DNA from: Acidobacteriota bacterium
GTDB taxonomy: Bacteria; Acidobacteriota; Vicinamibacteria; Vicinamibacterales; UBA2999
Length of the DNA: 64,000 bases
Reading direction: 5' to 3'
Assembly (NCBI GenBank): GCA_963169195.1
Contig: CAUJDN010000115.1
Location: 1 to 64,000 of the forward strand
The notes under the pieces: generated by a model
What the model saw: the letters and a program-made list of their open reading frames with translations, nothing else
Databases searched by the model: none
What the model was told of the DNA's origin: nothing
Shown: piece by piece, positions 38,115 to 46,688 of the stretch
How the letters are laid out: every line of letters begins with the position of its first letter
Numbering within the stretch: position 1 is the first letter of the stretch
Program-made: the position numbers and the translations under genes

Positions 38115-39117
38115 CGTGGCCGCCTCCCCCATCGTCCGCATGACCTATCGCGACGCGTCCCGCGCGGGCATCCGCGAGGCCCTCCTGCGGGATCCGCGCG
38201 TGTTCCTGATGGGCGAGGACGTCGGCCGCTACGGCGGCGCCTACGCCGTCAGCAAGGGCCTGCTCGCGGAGTTCGGTCCCGAGCGCATCCGCGACACGCC
38301 GCTCTCGGAGAGCGCGTTCGTCGGTGCGGGCATCGGCGCGGCGCTCGGCGGCATGCGGCCCATCGTCGAGGTGATGACGGTGAACTTCAGCCTCCTCGCG
38401 CTGGACCAGATCGTCAACAACGCCGCCACCATCCGCCACATGTCCGGCGGGCAGTTCAGCGTGCCGCTCGTCATCCGCATGGTCACGGGCGCGGGCCGGC
38501 AGCTGGCCGCCCAGCACGCGCACAGCCTGGAGGGGTGGTACGCCCACATCCCCGGCCTGCGGATCGTGGCGCCGGCCACGCTCGAGGACGTGCGCGGCAT
38601 GCTGTGGACGGCGCTCGAGGATCCCGATCCCGTGCTCATCTTCGAGCACCAGGGTCTCTACAACATGGAGGGCGACCTGGCCGCGAATGCCGGCCCCGTT
38701 GACATCGATCGCGCCGCCGTTCGACGGCGGGGCGACGACGTGACGGTCGTGACGTACGGCGGGTCGCTGTTCAAGTCGCTGCAGGCGGCCGAGATGGCGA
38801 TGGCCGAAGGCATCTCGGCGGAGGTGATTGACCTCCGGACGCTGCGGCCGCTCGACATGGAGACCGTCGTCGCCTCCGTCCGCCGCACGCATCGCGTGGT
38901 GGTGGCGGACGAAGGCTGGCGGAGCGGAAGCCTCTCCGCCGAGATCACCACACGCCTGGTCGAGCAGGCGTTCTACGACCTGGATGCTCCGGTGGCCCGC
39001 GTCTGCACGGAGGAAGTGCCGATTCCCTACCCGAAGCATCTCGAGGACGCGGCGGTGCCGCAGCCGGCCACGATCCGGGCGGCGATCCAGCGCGTCGTGG
39101 CGGCCGGCGCGCGCTGA
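38107..39117 (+). CDS. pdhB: pyruvate dehydrogenase E1 component, beta subunit
   Basis: A 336-residue transketolase-like subunit: [20 protein letters not shown] at the N-terminus, [38 protein letters not shown] and the C-terminal [17 protein letters not shown]. Length and motifs fit PdhB/AcoB. It partners the upstream alpha subunit as an alpha2beta2 tetramer. The 18-base gap to the E2 gene holds the E2 ribosome binding site. Pyruvate is favoured over acetoin because of the adjoining acs, but the sequence alone does not settle it. Confidence 0.93.
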   Translation: MPDVAASPIVRMTYRDASRAGIREALLRDPRVFLMGEDVGRYGGAYAVSKGLLAEFGPERIRDTPLSESAFVGAGIGAALGGMRPIVEVMTVNFSLLALDQIVNNAATIRHMSGGQFSVPLVIRMVTGAGRQLAAQHAHSLEGWYAHIPGLRIVAPATLEDVRGMLWTALEDPDPVLIFEHQGLYNMEGDLAANAGPVDIDRAAVRRRGDDVTVVTYGGSLFKSLQAAEMAMAEGISAEVIDLRTLRPLDMETVVASVRRTHRVVVADEGWRSGSLSAEITTRLVEQAFYDLDAPVARVCTEEVPIPYPKHLEDAAVPQPATIRAAIQRVVAAGAR

Positions 39118-39135
39118 CGGGACCGCGAGGCACAG

Positions 39136-40314
39136 ATGTCGGATTTCCGCATGCCCTCACTCGGCGCCGACATGGAGGCCGGCACGCTCATCCGGTGGCT
39201 CAAGCAGCCCGGCGACGAGGTGAAGCGCGGCGACATCGTCGCCGAGGTCGACACCGACAAGGGCGCCATCGAGATCGAGGTCTTCGAGGACGGCGTGATC
39301 GAGGAACTCGTCGTGCAGCCCGGCGAGAAGGTCCCTGTCGGCCGGACGCTGGCACGCATTCGCACGGCAGGCATCGTACCCGCGCCGGCGCCGCCCCGCG
39401 AAGCCCCGCAGGTGACGGGAAGCGCCGCCGCAGGGGTGCCGGCCGGCGCACCCGCTCCCCCGGCCCCGAGCCGGGCCGGGGCGCCGCCCCCCACGCGCGT
39501 GGCAGCGTCTCCAGCCGCGCGCCGGCGGGCGACCGAACTCGGCGTCGACCTGCGACGCATCACCGGCACCGGCCCCGACGGCGCCATCACACTGGCCGAT
39601 GTCGAGGGCGCCGCGGCAGTCGCCGCCGCGCCGGCTCCCGCGCCGGATCGCCAGCAGGCCATGCGCCGCGCCATCGCGGCGGCCATGGCGAAGTCGAAGC
39701 GCGAGATCCCGCACGCGTACGTCACCACCACCATCGACATGTTCCGGGCAACGGCGTGGCTGCGCGCCGAGAACCAGCGCCGATCCGTCGAGGACCGGCT
39801 GCTGCCGGCGGCGATGCTCCTGAAGGCGGTCGCCGGTGCCGTGTCGGACGTCCCCGAGGTGAACGGCTACTGGGTCGAAGACCGGCTGCAGGCGTCGCCG
39901 CGCGTCCACATCGGCACCGCCATCGTGCTTCGCGGCGGGGGCCTCATCTCGCCGGCGCTCCACGACGTGGACCAGCGCGACCTCGGCGCGGTGATGCGCG
40001 GCCTCTCCGACCTGGTCGCGCGCGCGCGGTCGGGAGCGCTCCGCGGGTCCGAGCTCACCGACGGCACCATCACCGTCACCAACCTCGGCGACCAGGGCGT
40101 GGACGGCGTGCTCGGCATCATCTACCCGCCTCAGGTCGCCCTCGTCGGCTTCGGCCGCATCGTCGAGCGCCCGTGGATCGAGGAGGGCCGCATCGAGGCG
40201 AGGCCCGTGCTGCACGCCTCGCTCTCGTTCGACCATCGCGCCGTGGACGGGCACCGCGCGGGACTGTTCCTGGCGGCCGTCGAGCGGCGGCTCCAGGCGC
40301 CGGAGGCCTTATGA
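39136..40314 (+). CDS. pdhC: pyruvate dehydrogenase E2, dihydrolipoamide acetyltransferase
   Basis: A 392-residue E2. One lipoyl domain (lipoylated Lys in VDTDKGAIEIEV), an Ala/Pro linker, a peripheral-subunit-binding domain (VAASPAARRRATELGVDL ... ITGTGPDGAITLADVE) and the catalytic domain with the active-site FDHRAVDGHRAG. It transfers acetyl from lipoate to CoA. No E3 gene is in the window, so dihydrolipoamide dehydrogenase must come from elsewhere. It overlaps the acyl-carrier-protein gene by 4 bases. Confidence 0.93.
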   Translation: MSDFRMPSLGADMEAGTLIRWLKQPGDEVKRGDIVAEVDTDKGAIEIEVFEDGVIEELVVQPGEKVPVGRTLARIRTAGIVPAPAPPREAPQVTGSAAAGVPAGAPAPPAPSRAGAPPPTRVAASPAARRRATELGVDLRRITGTGPDGAITLADVEGAAAVAAAPAPAPDRQQAMRRAIAAAMAKSKREIPHAYVTTTIDMFRATAWLRAENQRRSVEDRLLPAAMLLKAVAGAVSDVPEVNGYWVEDRLQASPRVHIGTAIVLRGGGLISPALHDVDQRDLGAVMRGLSDLVARARSGALRGSELTDGTITVTNLGDQGVDGVLGIIYPPQVALVGFGRIVERPWIEEGRIEARPVLHASLSFDHRAVDGHRAGLFLAAVERRLQAPEAL

Positions 40315-40562
40315 CCGATCAGGATCTGCTGGCCCTCGTCCGCCAGTCGCTGGCGAAGGTGGCGCCCGAGACCGCGACGATGGAGATCGCGGCGGACGCC
40401 CCGCTGCGCGAGGAATACGACCTCGACTCGATGGACTTCCTGAACTTCATCATCGGCCTGCACAAGGCCACCGGTGTGGAGATTCCGGAGATCGACTATC
40501 CGAAGCTCGGCACCATCGCGGGCGCGGTCGCGTACCTCGCGGAACGGCGCGGGCAAACGTAG
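40311..40562 (+). CDS. acyl carrier protein in the pdh operon
   Basis: An 83-residue acidic four-helix carrier protein. The phosphopantetheine Ser is in YDLDSMDFLNFI; the helix III motif and spacing (VEIPEIDYPKLGTIAGAVAYL) fit. The start ATG overlaps the E2 stop (ATGA), so it is translated together with pyruvate dehydrogenase. No fatty-acid synthesis genes are nearby. A possible role is accepting acyl groups from the complex or supplying octanoate for lipoylation; this is inference. Confidence 0.88.
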   Translation: MTDQDLLALVRQSLAKVAPETATMEIAADAPLREEYDLDSMDFLNFIIGLHKATGVEIPEIDYPKLGTIAGAVAYLAERRGQT

Positions 40563-40583
40563 CCGCGGGACCGGGCCTGCGCG

Positions 40584-40589
40584 TATGAT
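40584..40589 (+). promoter_or_regulatory. possible -10 for leaderless transcript of the saccharopine-dehydrogenase-like gene
   Basis: TATGAT, 8 bases before the ATG at 40598, with no Shine-Dalgarno between. The placement would start transcription at or next to the start codon. No good -35 is visible, so the call is weak. Read-through from the pdh operon (35 bases upstream) is the simpler alternative. Confidence 0.28.
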
Positions 40590-40597
40590 GCCGTCCC

Positions 40598-41782
40598 ATG
40601 CACGTGCTTCTCCTCGGCACGGGGATGCAGGGGCGCGCCGCCCTCCACCACCTGGCCACCAGCCCCGGCGTCACGGCCATCACCGCCGCGGACCGGCACA
40701 CCGAGGCCGCCCGGCAGTTCGCCGGCGAACGTGGCTACGCGTCGCGGATCACCTGGGCGACCCTCGACGCGCGTGATCGGGCCGCGCTCGGCGGGCTCTT
40801 CGCCGTGCAGCCGGATGTCGCCATCGACCTGCTGCCCGTCCCGCTCATCGGCGCCGTGGCCCATGCGGCCGTGGAGGCCGGCGTGCCGCTGGTGAACACG
40901 TTCTACGTGACACCGGAGTTGCGCGCGATGGAGGGGCCGGCCCGCGACCGCGGCGTCACGCTGCTGCCCGAGCTCGGCATGGATCCGGGCCTCGACCTGC
41001 TGCTGCTCGGCGATGCGGCGCGCCGCCTCGACCGCGTCACCGAGGTCCTCTGCTACGGCGCCGGCATTCCCGAGCCGGCGGCCGCGAACAACCCGCTCAA
41101 GTACAAGATCACCTGGACGTTCGAGGGTGTGCTCCGCTCCTACCTCCGCCCCGCGTGCCTCGTGCGCGACGGCCGCGTCGTCCATCTCCCGGACACCGCA
41201 CAGTTCGCCCCGGAACACGTGCATACCGTGGTCATGGACGAGACTGGCCCGCTCGAAGCGTTCCCGAACGGCGACGTGCTGCCCTACCTGCGGCTGCTGG
41301 GCGTGGACCCGGCGGGCATCAGCCGGGCCGGCCGCTTCGCGATGCGCTATCCAGGCCATTCGGCCTTCTGGAAGACGATGGCAGACCTGCACCTGCTGGA
41401 CGACGAGGCCATCTTCGTCGACGGGGTGGCGGTGAACCGCCGGCGGTTCCTGGCGGCGGCGCTCGAGCCACGGCTGCAGTACGCCCCGGGCGAACGCGAC
41501 CTCGGCCTCCTGAGGGTGGAGGTCGCCGGAGAGCGGAACGGCGTGCAGGCACGCGTGGTCCACCAGGTCGTAGACCGCCTCGACCCGCGGACCGGCCTCT
41601 CCGCGATGAGCCGCCTGGTGGGCTTCACCGCCAGCATCGGCGCCCAGATGATCGTCCGCGGCGACATCCGCGGCGGGGGGCTCAAGTCGCCGCTCGTGGA
41701 CGTGCCCTTCGCGCCGTTCGCGCGGGCGCTGGGCGACTGCGGCATCACCATCACCACCACCGAATCGGCTCCGGCCGCCTGA
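40598..41782 (+). CDS. saccharopine dehydrogenase-like oxidoreductase
   Basis: A 394-residue protein with an N-terminal Rossmann nucleotide site (LLLGTGMQGRAALHHL), the DLLPVPLIGAVAHAAVEAGV segment and the LPELGMDPGLDLLLLGDA stretch characteristic of the saccharopine dehydrogenase/Lys9 family. The C-terminal half holds the catalytic saccharopine-dehydrogenase fold. Reaction: reversible NAD(P)-linked chemistry on saccharopine or a similar amino-acid imine adduct; the true substrate is uncertain as many family members differ. It precedes the NhaC-type antiporter gene by 13 bases, likely one operon. Confidence 0.85.
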   Translation: MHVLLLGTGMQGRAALHHLATSPGVTAITAADRHTEAARQFAGERGYASRITWATLDARDRAALGGLFAVQPDVAIDLLPVPLIGAVAHAAVEAGVPLVNTFYVTPELRAMEGPARDRGVTLLPELGMDPGLDLLLLGDAARRLDRVTEVLCYGAGIPEPAAANNPLKYKITWTFEGVLRSYLRPACLVRDGRVVHLPDTAQFAPEHVHTVVMDETGPLEAFPNGDVLPYLRLLGVDPAGISRAGRFAMRYPGHSAFWKTMADLHLLDDEAIFVDGVAVNRRRFLAAALEPRLQYAPGERDLGLLRVEVAGERNGVQARVVHQVVDRLDPRTGLSAMSRLVGFTASIGAQMIVRGDIRGGGLKSPLVDVPFAPFARALGDCGITITTTESAPAA

Positions 41783-41795
41783 CTGGGGAGTCCAC

Positions 41796-43214
41796 ATGCC
41801 TGTTCCGGCGCCGCTCGGCGCGCTCTCGCTCCTGCCGGTCGTACTCGCGCTCGGTCTCGCGTTCTGGACGCGGAACGCCGCGCTCTCGCTCCTCGCCGGC
41901 TGCATCGTCGGCGGCGTGCTGACGGGTCTCGATCCCGCCAGCGGGCTGTCGCAGATCCTCAGGACGTCGCTCGGGACCAGCGACTTCATCTGGGTGATGA
42001 TGATCGAGGTCGCCGTCGGCGTGATGATTGCGTTCTACCTGCGCGCCGGCGTCATCGGCGCCTTCGCGGCGTGGGCGTCCACGCGGCTCCGGTCGCGCCG
42101 CGCGGCGTCGGGGTTCGCCTGGGTCCTCGGGCTGTTCGTCTTCTTCAGCGACTACTTCAGCCCGCTCTTTGCCGGCCCGATCGCGCGCCCGCTGACGGAC
42201 CGGTACCGCGTGTCGCGGGAGCAGCTCGCCTATCTCCTGGACTCGACGAGCGCGCCGGTGGCCACCCTGCTGCCGCTCAGCGGCTGGGCGGTCTACATCG
42301 CAGGCCTCATGGTGGGACATGGCCCCGTGGCCTCGGCGGCCGATGGCATGGCGCTCTTCATTCGCGCGATTCCCTTCAACTTCTACGGGTGGCTCGCCAC
42401 GATGCTGGCCGGCCTGCTGGCCTTCGGCCTGCTGCCGCACTTCGGCCCGATGCGCCGTGCCGAGGCGCGCGCCCTCCACGAGGGCAAGGTACTGCGGGAC
42501 GGCGCCGTGCCCCTCACCGGCGGCGAGCTCGAGGCCATCCGGCCGCGCCCGGGCCGGCAGCCCGGGCTCTTCGCGTACCTCGTGATTCCGGTGGCCATCG
42601 TGCTGGGCGTCGCGGTGGGGACGTTCGCCGCCCTCGGCGAGGTGCGCATTCTCGAGGCCTTTCTCGCCGGCGTGATGTACCAGGCGGCGGCACTCGCATT
42701 CGGCCGGCACTTCGAAGGCGTCGCCGACGCGGTGGACGTCGCCATGGCCGGCATCAAGGGCGTGCTGCCGGCGATCGTCATCCTCGCGCTGGCCTACGCC
42801 ATCAACGGGGTGTCGAAGACGCTCGGCGCGCAGCAGTACATCGTGTCGGCGACGGCGGGATGGATGACGGCGGGATTCCTGCCCGCGGCCACGTTCGGCT
42901 CGGGGGCCCTCATCTCGTTCTTCACCGGCACCTCGTGGGGCACCTACGCCATCCTCGCCCCCATCGTCATGCCCGTGGCCTTCAGCCTCTCGGGGGGGGC
43001 CGTCGACACGCAGGTGCTCTTCACGGTGGGCGCGCTCGTCGGGGGCGGGCTGTTCGGCGACCATGCGTCGCCCATGTCGGACACGACGTGCCTGTCCTCG
43101 TTCGGCGCGGGGTCGGACCACATGGACCACGTGACGACACAGCTGCCCTACGCGCTCACGGCCGCGGCGATCTCGATGGGCGTGCTCGTCGCGGCCGGGT
43201 GGCTCGCGTCGTAG
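41796..43214 (+). CDS. NhaC-family sodium/proton antiporter-like transporter
   Basis: A 472-residue protein with about a dozen membrane helices. Family hallmarks are FFSDYFSPLFAGPIARPLTD, the re-entrant FFTGTSWGTYAILAPI and the C-terminal GDHASPMSDTTCLSSFGAG followed by DHMDHVTTQLPYAL. NhaC-family members exchange Na+ for H+ or for organic acids/amino acids. Pairing with the saccharopine-dehydrogenase-like gene hints at an amino-acid substrate, but that is inference. Confidence 0.9.
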   Translation: MPVPAPLGALSLLPVVLALGLAFWTRNAALSLLAGCIVGGVLTGLDPASGLSQILRTSLGTSDFIWVMMIEVAVGVMIAFYLRAGVIGAFAAWASTRLRSRRAASGFAWVLGLFVFFSDYFSPLFAGPIARPLTDRYRVSREQLAYLLDSTSAPVATLLPLSGWAVYIAGLMVGHGPVASAADGMALFIRAIPFNFYGWLATMLAGLLAFGLLPHFGPMRRAEARALHEGKVLRDGAVPLTGGELEAIRPRPGRQPGLFAYLVIPVAIVLGVAVGTFAALGEVRILEAFLAGVMYQAAALAFGRHFEGVADAVDVAMAGIKGVLPAIVILALAYAINGVSKTLGAQQYIVSATAGWMTAGFLPAATFGSGALISFFTGTSWGTYAILAPIVMPVAFSLSGGAVDTQVLFTVGALVGGGLFGDHASPMSDTTCLSSFGAGSDHMDHVTTQLPYALTAAAISMGVLVAAGWLAS

Positions 43215-43221
43215 CGCCGCG

Positions 43222-44409
43222 TCACGGCGCGGGTGCGGCCAGCGCCGCCCGCACCCGTGGGGCCTCGGCCAGCGCGCGCCCGAGCACGGCCGCCATGGCC
43301 GTGGCGTCGTCCGGGTTCATCTGAAGCCCGGTCGGCAGATGCATGAGGGCCTGGGTCAGTCGCTCGGTCACCGGCAGCGGATGGCGCAGCGGCTCGAACG
43401 CGTAGGGCGGACTGCGGTGGCAACCGGGCCGGAAGTATCGCCTCGGGTTCACGCGCTCGGCGACGAGCACCCGGCACAGCGCATCGCGGCCGAGGGGTGC
43501 GGTGTCGTCCACCTCGATCACGGCGTAGTGCCCGGACGGGACGTCGGCGGCGGGGTGCTCGCACAGGCGGACCCCCGGCAGGCCCGCGAGCCCATGGCGA
43601 TAGGCGTCGTGGATGGCCCGGTTGTGCGCGCACAGCCGATCGAACCCGGCGAGGTTCGACAGCGCCATCGCCGCCGAGAACTCGTTCATCTTCGCGTTGA
43701 TGCCGCGGGAGACCACACGGCCTCCGGCATTGAAGCCGAAGTTGCGCAGCCGCCGCAGGCGCTCGGCCAGATCATCGTCGGTGGTGGTCACCAGACCGCC
43801 CTCGAGTCCGTTGATGGACTTCGTGGCGTGCAGGCTGAACACCTCCGCGCGGCCGAAGCGGCCGAGGGGCGTCCCTCCGCGAGTGCTCCCCGTCGCGTGC
43901 GCCGCGTCGAACAGCACCGGCACGCCCCGCGCATCGGCCACGCGCTGGATCGGGTCGATGTCGCAGGGCCGGCCCCAGAGGTGGACGCCGATGATGGCCG
44001 CGGTGTCGGGCGTGAGGGCCGCCTCCAGGCGCGCGGCGTCCAGGGTATGCGTGTCGGCCGAGACATCGCAGAAGACCGGGCGCAGGCCGATCCACGACAT
44101 CGCGTGCACGGTGCCGATGAAGGTGAACGACGGGACGACGACCTCGCCGGCGATGCCCATGGCGGCGGCCGCCAGCTGGAGGCCCAGGGTGGCGTTGGCG
44201 ACGGCCACGGCGTGCCGCACGCCGTGCAAGGCGGCGAACCGCTCCTCGAGGCGCTGCACGAGCGGCCCCTCGTTGGTGAGCCAGCGACGGGCCATCGCAT
44301 CGCTGACGAGGGCGGCCGTCGCCGTCGGATCGAGGATGTTCGGGCATCCGGTGCGGAGCGGCGTGGCGAACGCGGGCGGGCCGCCCAGCACCGCGAGTGA
44401 GGCAGCCAT
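43222..44409 (-). CDS. DegT/DnrJ/EryC1/StrS-family PLP sugar aminotransferase
   Basis: A 395-residue PLP enzyme: AVAVANATLGLQLAAAAMGI phosphate-binding region, VVPSFTFIGTVHAMSWIGL, the Asp of LFDAAHATGS, and the PLP Lys in FSLHATKSINGLEGG. The C-terminal half carries INAKMNEFSAAMALSNL. Such enzymes aminate nucleotide-linked keto-sugars for surface polysaccharides. It follows the WbqC gene by about 49 bases on the same strand, supporting a shared role in glycan synthesis. Converges on the antiporter gene with a 7-base gap. Confidence 0.92.
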   Translation of the reverse strand: MAASLAVLGGPPAFATPLRTGCPNILDPTATAALVSDAMARRWLTNEGPLVQRLEERFAALHGVRHAVAVANATLGLQLAAAAMGIAGEVVVPSFTFIGTVHAMSWIGLRPVFCDVSADTHTLDAARLEAALTPDTAAIIGVHLWGRPCDIDPIQRVADARGVPVLFDAAHATGSTRGGTPLGRFGRAEVFSLHATKSINGLEGGLVTTTDDDLAERLRRLRNFGFNAGGRVVSRGINAKMNEFSAAMALSNLAGFDRLCAHNRAIHDAYRHGLAGLPGVRLCEHPAADVPSGHYAVIEVDDTAPLGRDALCRVLVAERVNPRRYFRPGCHRSPPYAFEPLRHPLPVTERLTQALMHLPTGLQMNPDDATAMAAVLGRALAEAPRVRAALAAPAP

Positions 44410-44458
44410 GGGTGGCCCACAGCATACGCCCGCGCCGCCGGCGCACAAACCCGCCCGA

Positions 44459-45172
44459 TCAGGGACGCGCGCCCCGCCGGCCGCGCAGCCACGCCTGCAC
44501 GTCCGCGGGCGCGTTCCACATCAGCACGTCGAGGATCGACAGGGACGGCTCGAAACGGTAGCCCGCGCAGTCGTAGCGGAAGTCGACCGGCTCCTGGATG
44601 GTCAGCCGGACACCGCCGGACGCGAACTTCTCCGGCGCGTACAGGTGCCGGCCGCCCGGCGGGTTCAGGCACTCCTCCAGGCCGAGGGCCTCGGCGACGC
44701 GGAGGCTCCAGTCGCCCGGCGCCTCGATCGGCTTCAACGCGAGGCCCATCTCCGACAGCAGCCGCCCCTCGAAGCGGATGCCGAGCCGCTCGCACACGCC
44801 GGCGAGGCAGCGGACGTTCAGGCGGAGCAGCGACGGCTCGTCCGGCTGCAGACACTCGTGCACGAGCGACAGCACGTCGTCGAAGTGCGGGGCGCGACGC
44901 CGATAGTGCTGGAGCTGTCCCTCGATGCGCGTGGCCCAGGCCGGGCCCCTGGCGATCTCGATGTCGCGAATGGGAGTGTCGAGGGCGTGCCGGGCCACCG
45001 GCACCGTGAGGTACTGCCACCCCTCTGTGGGATGCAGGATACGATTGCGATTCACCCACCCGCGCGAGATGTACTGCGCGGTGTCGAAGACGACCCAGAC
45101 GTCGGCGCGGTGAATGAGATCGAAGTAGCCCAGGTACGGGAAGAAGTAGGGCTGCATCAGGCCGAGCACCAT
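44459..45172 (-). CDS. WbqC-like protein
   Basis: A 237-residue protein beginning LGLMQPYFFPYLGYFDLIHR, with VVFDTAQYISRGWVNRNRIL and WQYLTVPVARH, the diagnostic start of the WbqC family. These occur in O-antigen and other glycan clusters; the chemistry is not well established, with acyl transfer to amino sugars proposed. With the DegT aminotransferase downstream it forms a two-gene polysaccharide set. Confidence 0.88.
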   Translation of the reverse strand: MVLGLMQPYFFPYLGYFDLIHRADVWVVFDTAQYISRGWVNRNRILHPTEGWQYLTVPVARHALDTPIRDIEIARGPAWATRIEGQLQHYRRRAPHFDDVLSLVHECLQPDEPSLLRLNVRCLAGVCERLGIRFEGRLLSEMGLALKPIEAPGDWSLRVAEALGLEECLNPPGGRHLYAPEKFASGGVRLTIQEPVDFRYDCAGYRFEPSLSILDVLMWNAPADVQAWLRGRRGARP

Positions 45173-45299
45173 GAGCTCAGCCCGCGTCGCGCGACGCCCA
45201 GGGGCCCGCGGTGGCCAGCCGGTCGCGGCGAGTCATCCACTCGACCGTAGCACGCACGCGCGAGACAATCAAACCGCTCGCATGACGCGATACGCGGTC

Positions 45300-45327
45300 T
45301 TGACCGGTGTCATATCGCGCGTAAGAT
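45300..45327 (+). promoter_or_regulatory. sigma-70-like promoter positioned for a leaderless mRNA
   Basis: TTGACC (45300-45305), 16-base spacer, TAAGAT (45322-45327), ending 6 bases before the ATG at 45334. Transcription would begin at about the start codon, and there is no Shine-Dalgarno in between. TTGAC-CGGT-GTCAT (45300-45313) overlapping the -35 also resembles the palindromes at 17932 and 61729, so repression at this spot is possible. Confidence 0.5.
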
Positions 45328-45333
45328 GGCGCG

Positions 45334-46593
45334 ATGCGCATCCCCCTCGTGTCCACACGGCCTCTTGTCACCACGGTCCTCGCGGTGGGCGTCTCGCTCG
45401 GCCTGGCCGCCGGTGGCCTCGAGGCCCAGGGCCCGGCCCCGGCCTCGGGCATCCCGCGCGACTTCTGGATCTACGCCTGGCGCGCCCCGAAGATTGACGG
45501 CACGGAGGCCCGCCTGAAGGCCATGGCCGACGCGGGCTTCACCGTCGTCGACGCCACCGCCGACGAGTTGGCGTCCGTCGCCCGCCACGGGCTGAAGGCG
45601 ATGATCAAGACGACCGATCCCGCCACGGCCGCCCGGCTTGCCACGAACACCACCGTCTGGGGCTATCACCTCGGCGACGAGCCCTTCCCCGAGGCCGTCT
45701 TTCCGGGCATCGGCCAGCGGTTCCGCGCCTTCGAGCAGGCCGCGCCCCGGCAGGTACCCTTCGTCAACATGCTCTCGACGACGGGCGAGTTCCTCCGGGC
45801 CTACATGGCCGACGCGCGCCCTCCCCTTCTCAGCTTCGACTACTACCAATGGTGGTGGGGCAGCGATCGCTACTTCGAGAAGCTCGAGCAGTTCCGCGAC
45901 GCCGCCGTGCGCGCGGGCGTGCCGCTGGCCGCCTGCTTCGAGGTGTCGGCCAACCCCGGCGTCGAGTGGGGCGATCGGACACGGCTCGCCGACAACGATC
46001 GCCGCCTGCGGCACAGCGTCTACACGTCGCTCGCCTACGGCGTGACCGGCATCGAGTGGTTCCATGGGGACGAGGTGTTCGCCCCCGGTGCCGGCGCGCT
46101 CACGCCTGCGGGCCGGGACGTGGCGGCCATCAACAGGGAGATCGCTCCCCTGGGCCGGGCGCTGGCCGGCCTCTCGTCCATCGACGTCTTCCACACCGCG
46201 CCGCTCCCCGCCGGGGCGCGAAGCTTCCCGAAGGAGCACTGGGTCCAGGTCATCGGCGAGGAGGGGCGCGCCGGCGCCGTCCTCGGGACGTTCCGCGATG
46301 GCGAGGGGCGCGACTACGCGATGGTGGTCAACCGCGACTACCGCGACGCACAGACGGTGGTTGTCAAGCTGCAGTCGAAGTGGCTGGGCATCGCGCCGTG
46401 GTACACGCCGAAGCAGTACAAGTACGCGGTGGACCGGTTCGACCGCTCGACGGGCCAGTGGACGACGGTGGCGAGCTCCTCGTCGGTCGGCTTCTCGTAC
46501 GTGCTGCCGCCGGCCGAGGGCGAGCTGTTCCGCATCACGACGACGGTGACGCAGGACGGCAAGGCCGATGGCTGGCCGGCGCCGCCACGCTAG
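45334..46593 (+). CDS. secreted glycosidase-like TIM-barrel protein
   Basis: A 419-residue exported protein (signal around LAVGVSLGLAAGGLEAQ). The barrel-like region has FWIYAWRAPKIDGTEARLKA, GFTVVDATADEL, VWGYHLGDEP (the GxxLGDEP motif seen in many clan-A-like glycosidase relatives), LLSFDYYQWWWGSD and GVTGIEWFHGDEVF. A C-terminal beta domain (DYAMVVNRDYRDAQTVVVKL) resembles glycosidase accessory sheets. Likely an extracellular carbohydrate-active enzyme, but family and catalytic acids are not assigned. Confidence 0.68.
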   Translation: MRIPLVSTRPLVTTVLAVGVSLGLAAGGLEAQGPAPASGIPRDFWIYAWRAPKIDGTEARLKAMADAGFTVVDATADELASVARHGLKAMIKTTDPATAARLATNTTVWGYHLGDEPFPEAVFPGIGQRFRAFEQAAPRQVPFVNMLSTTGEFLRAYMADARPPLLSFDYYQWWWGSDRYFEKLEQFRDAAVRAGVPLAACFEVSANPGVEWGDRTRLADNDRRLRHSVYTSLAYGVTGIEWFHGDEVFAPGAGALTPAGRDVAAINREIAPLGRALAGLSSIDVFHTAPLPAGARSFPKEHWVQVIGEEGRAGAVLGTFRDGEGRDYAMVVNRDYRDAQTVVVKLQSKWLGIAPWYTPKQYKYAVDRFDRSTGQWTTVASSSSVGFSYVLPPAEGELFRITTTVTQDGKADGWPAPPR

Positions 46594-46624
46594 CGGAAAG
46601 AAACCACGAGGGCGGGACGACCAC

Positions 46625-46688
46625 GAACCCCAGAACCTCAGAACCCCAGAACCTCAGAACCCCAGAACCCCAGAACCTCAGAACCCCA
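46625..46688. repeat. eight 8-bp tandem repeats (GAACCYCA)
   Basis: Eight consecutive units of GAACCCCA or GAACCTCA, perfect apart from the C/T alternation. The minus-strand tetraheme cytochrome gene ends inside the array: its last residues LGF and the TGA stop are made by one repeat unit. It lies between two convergent genes. Confidence 0.92.
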
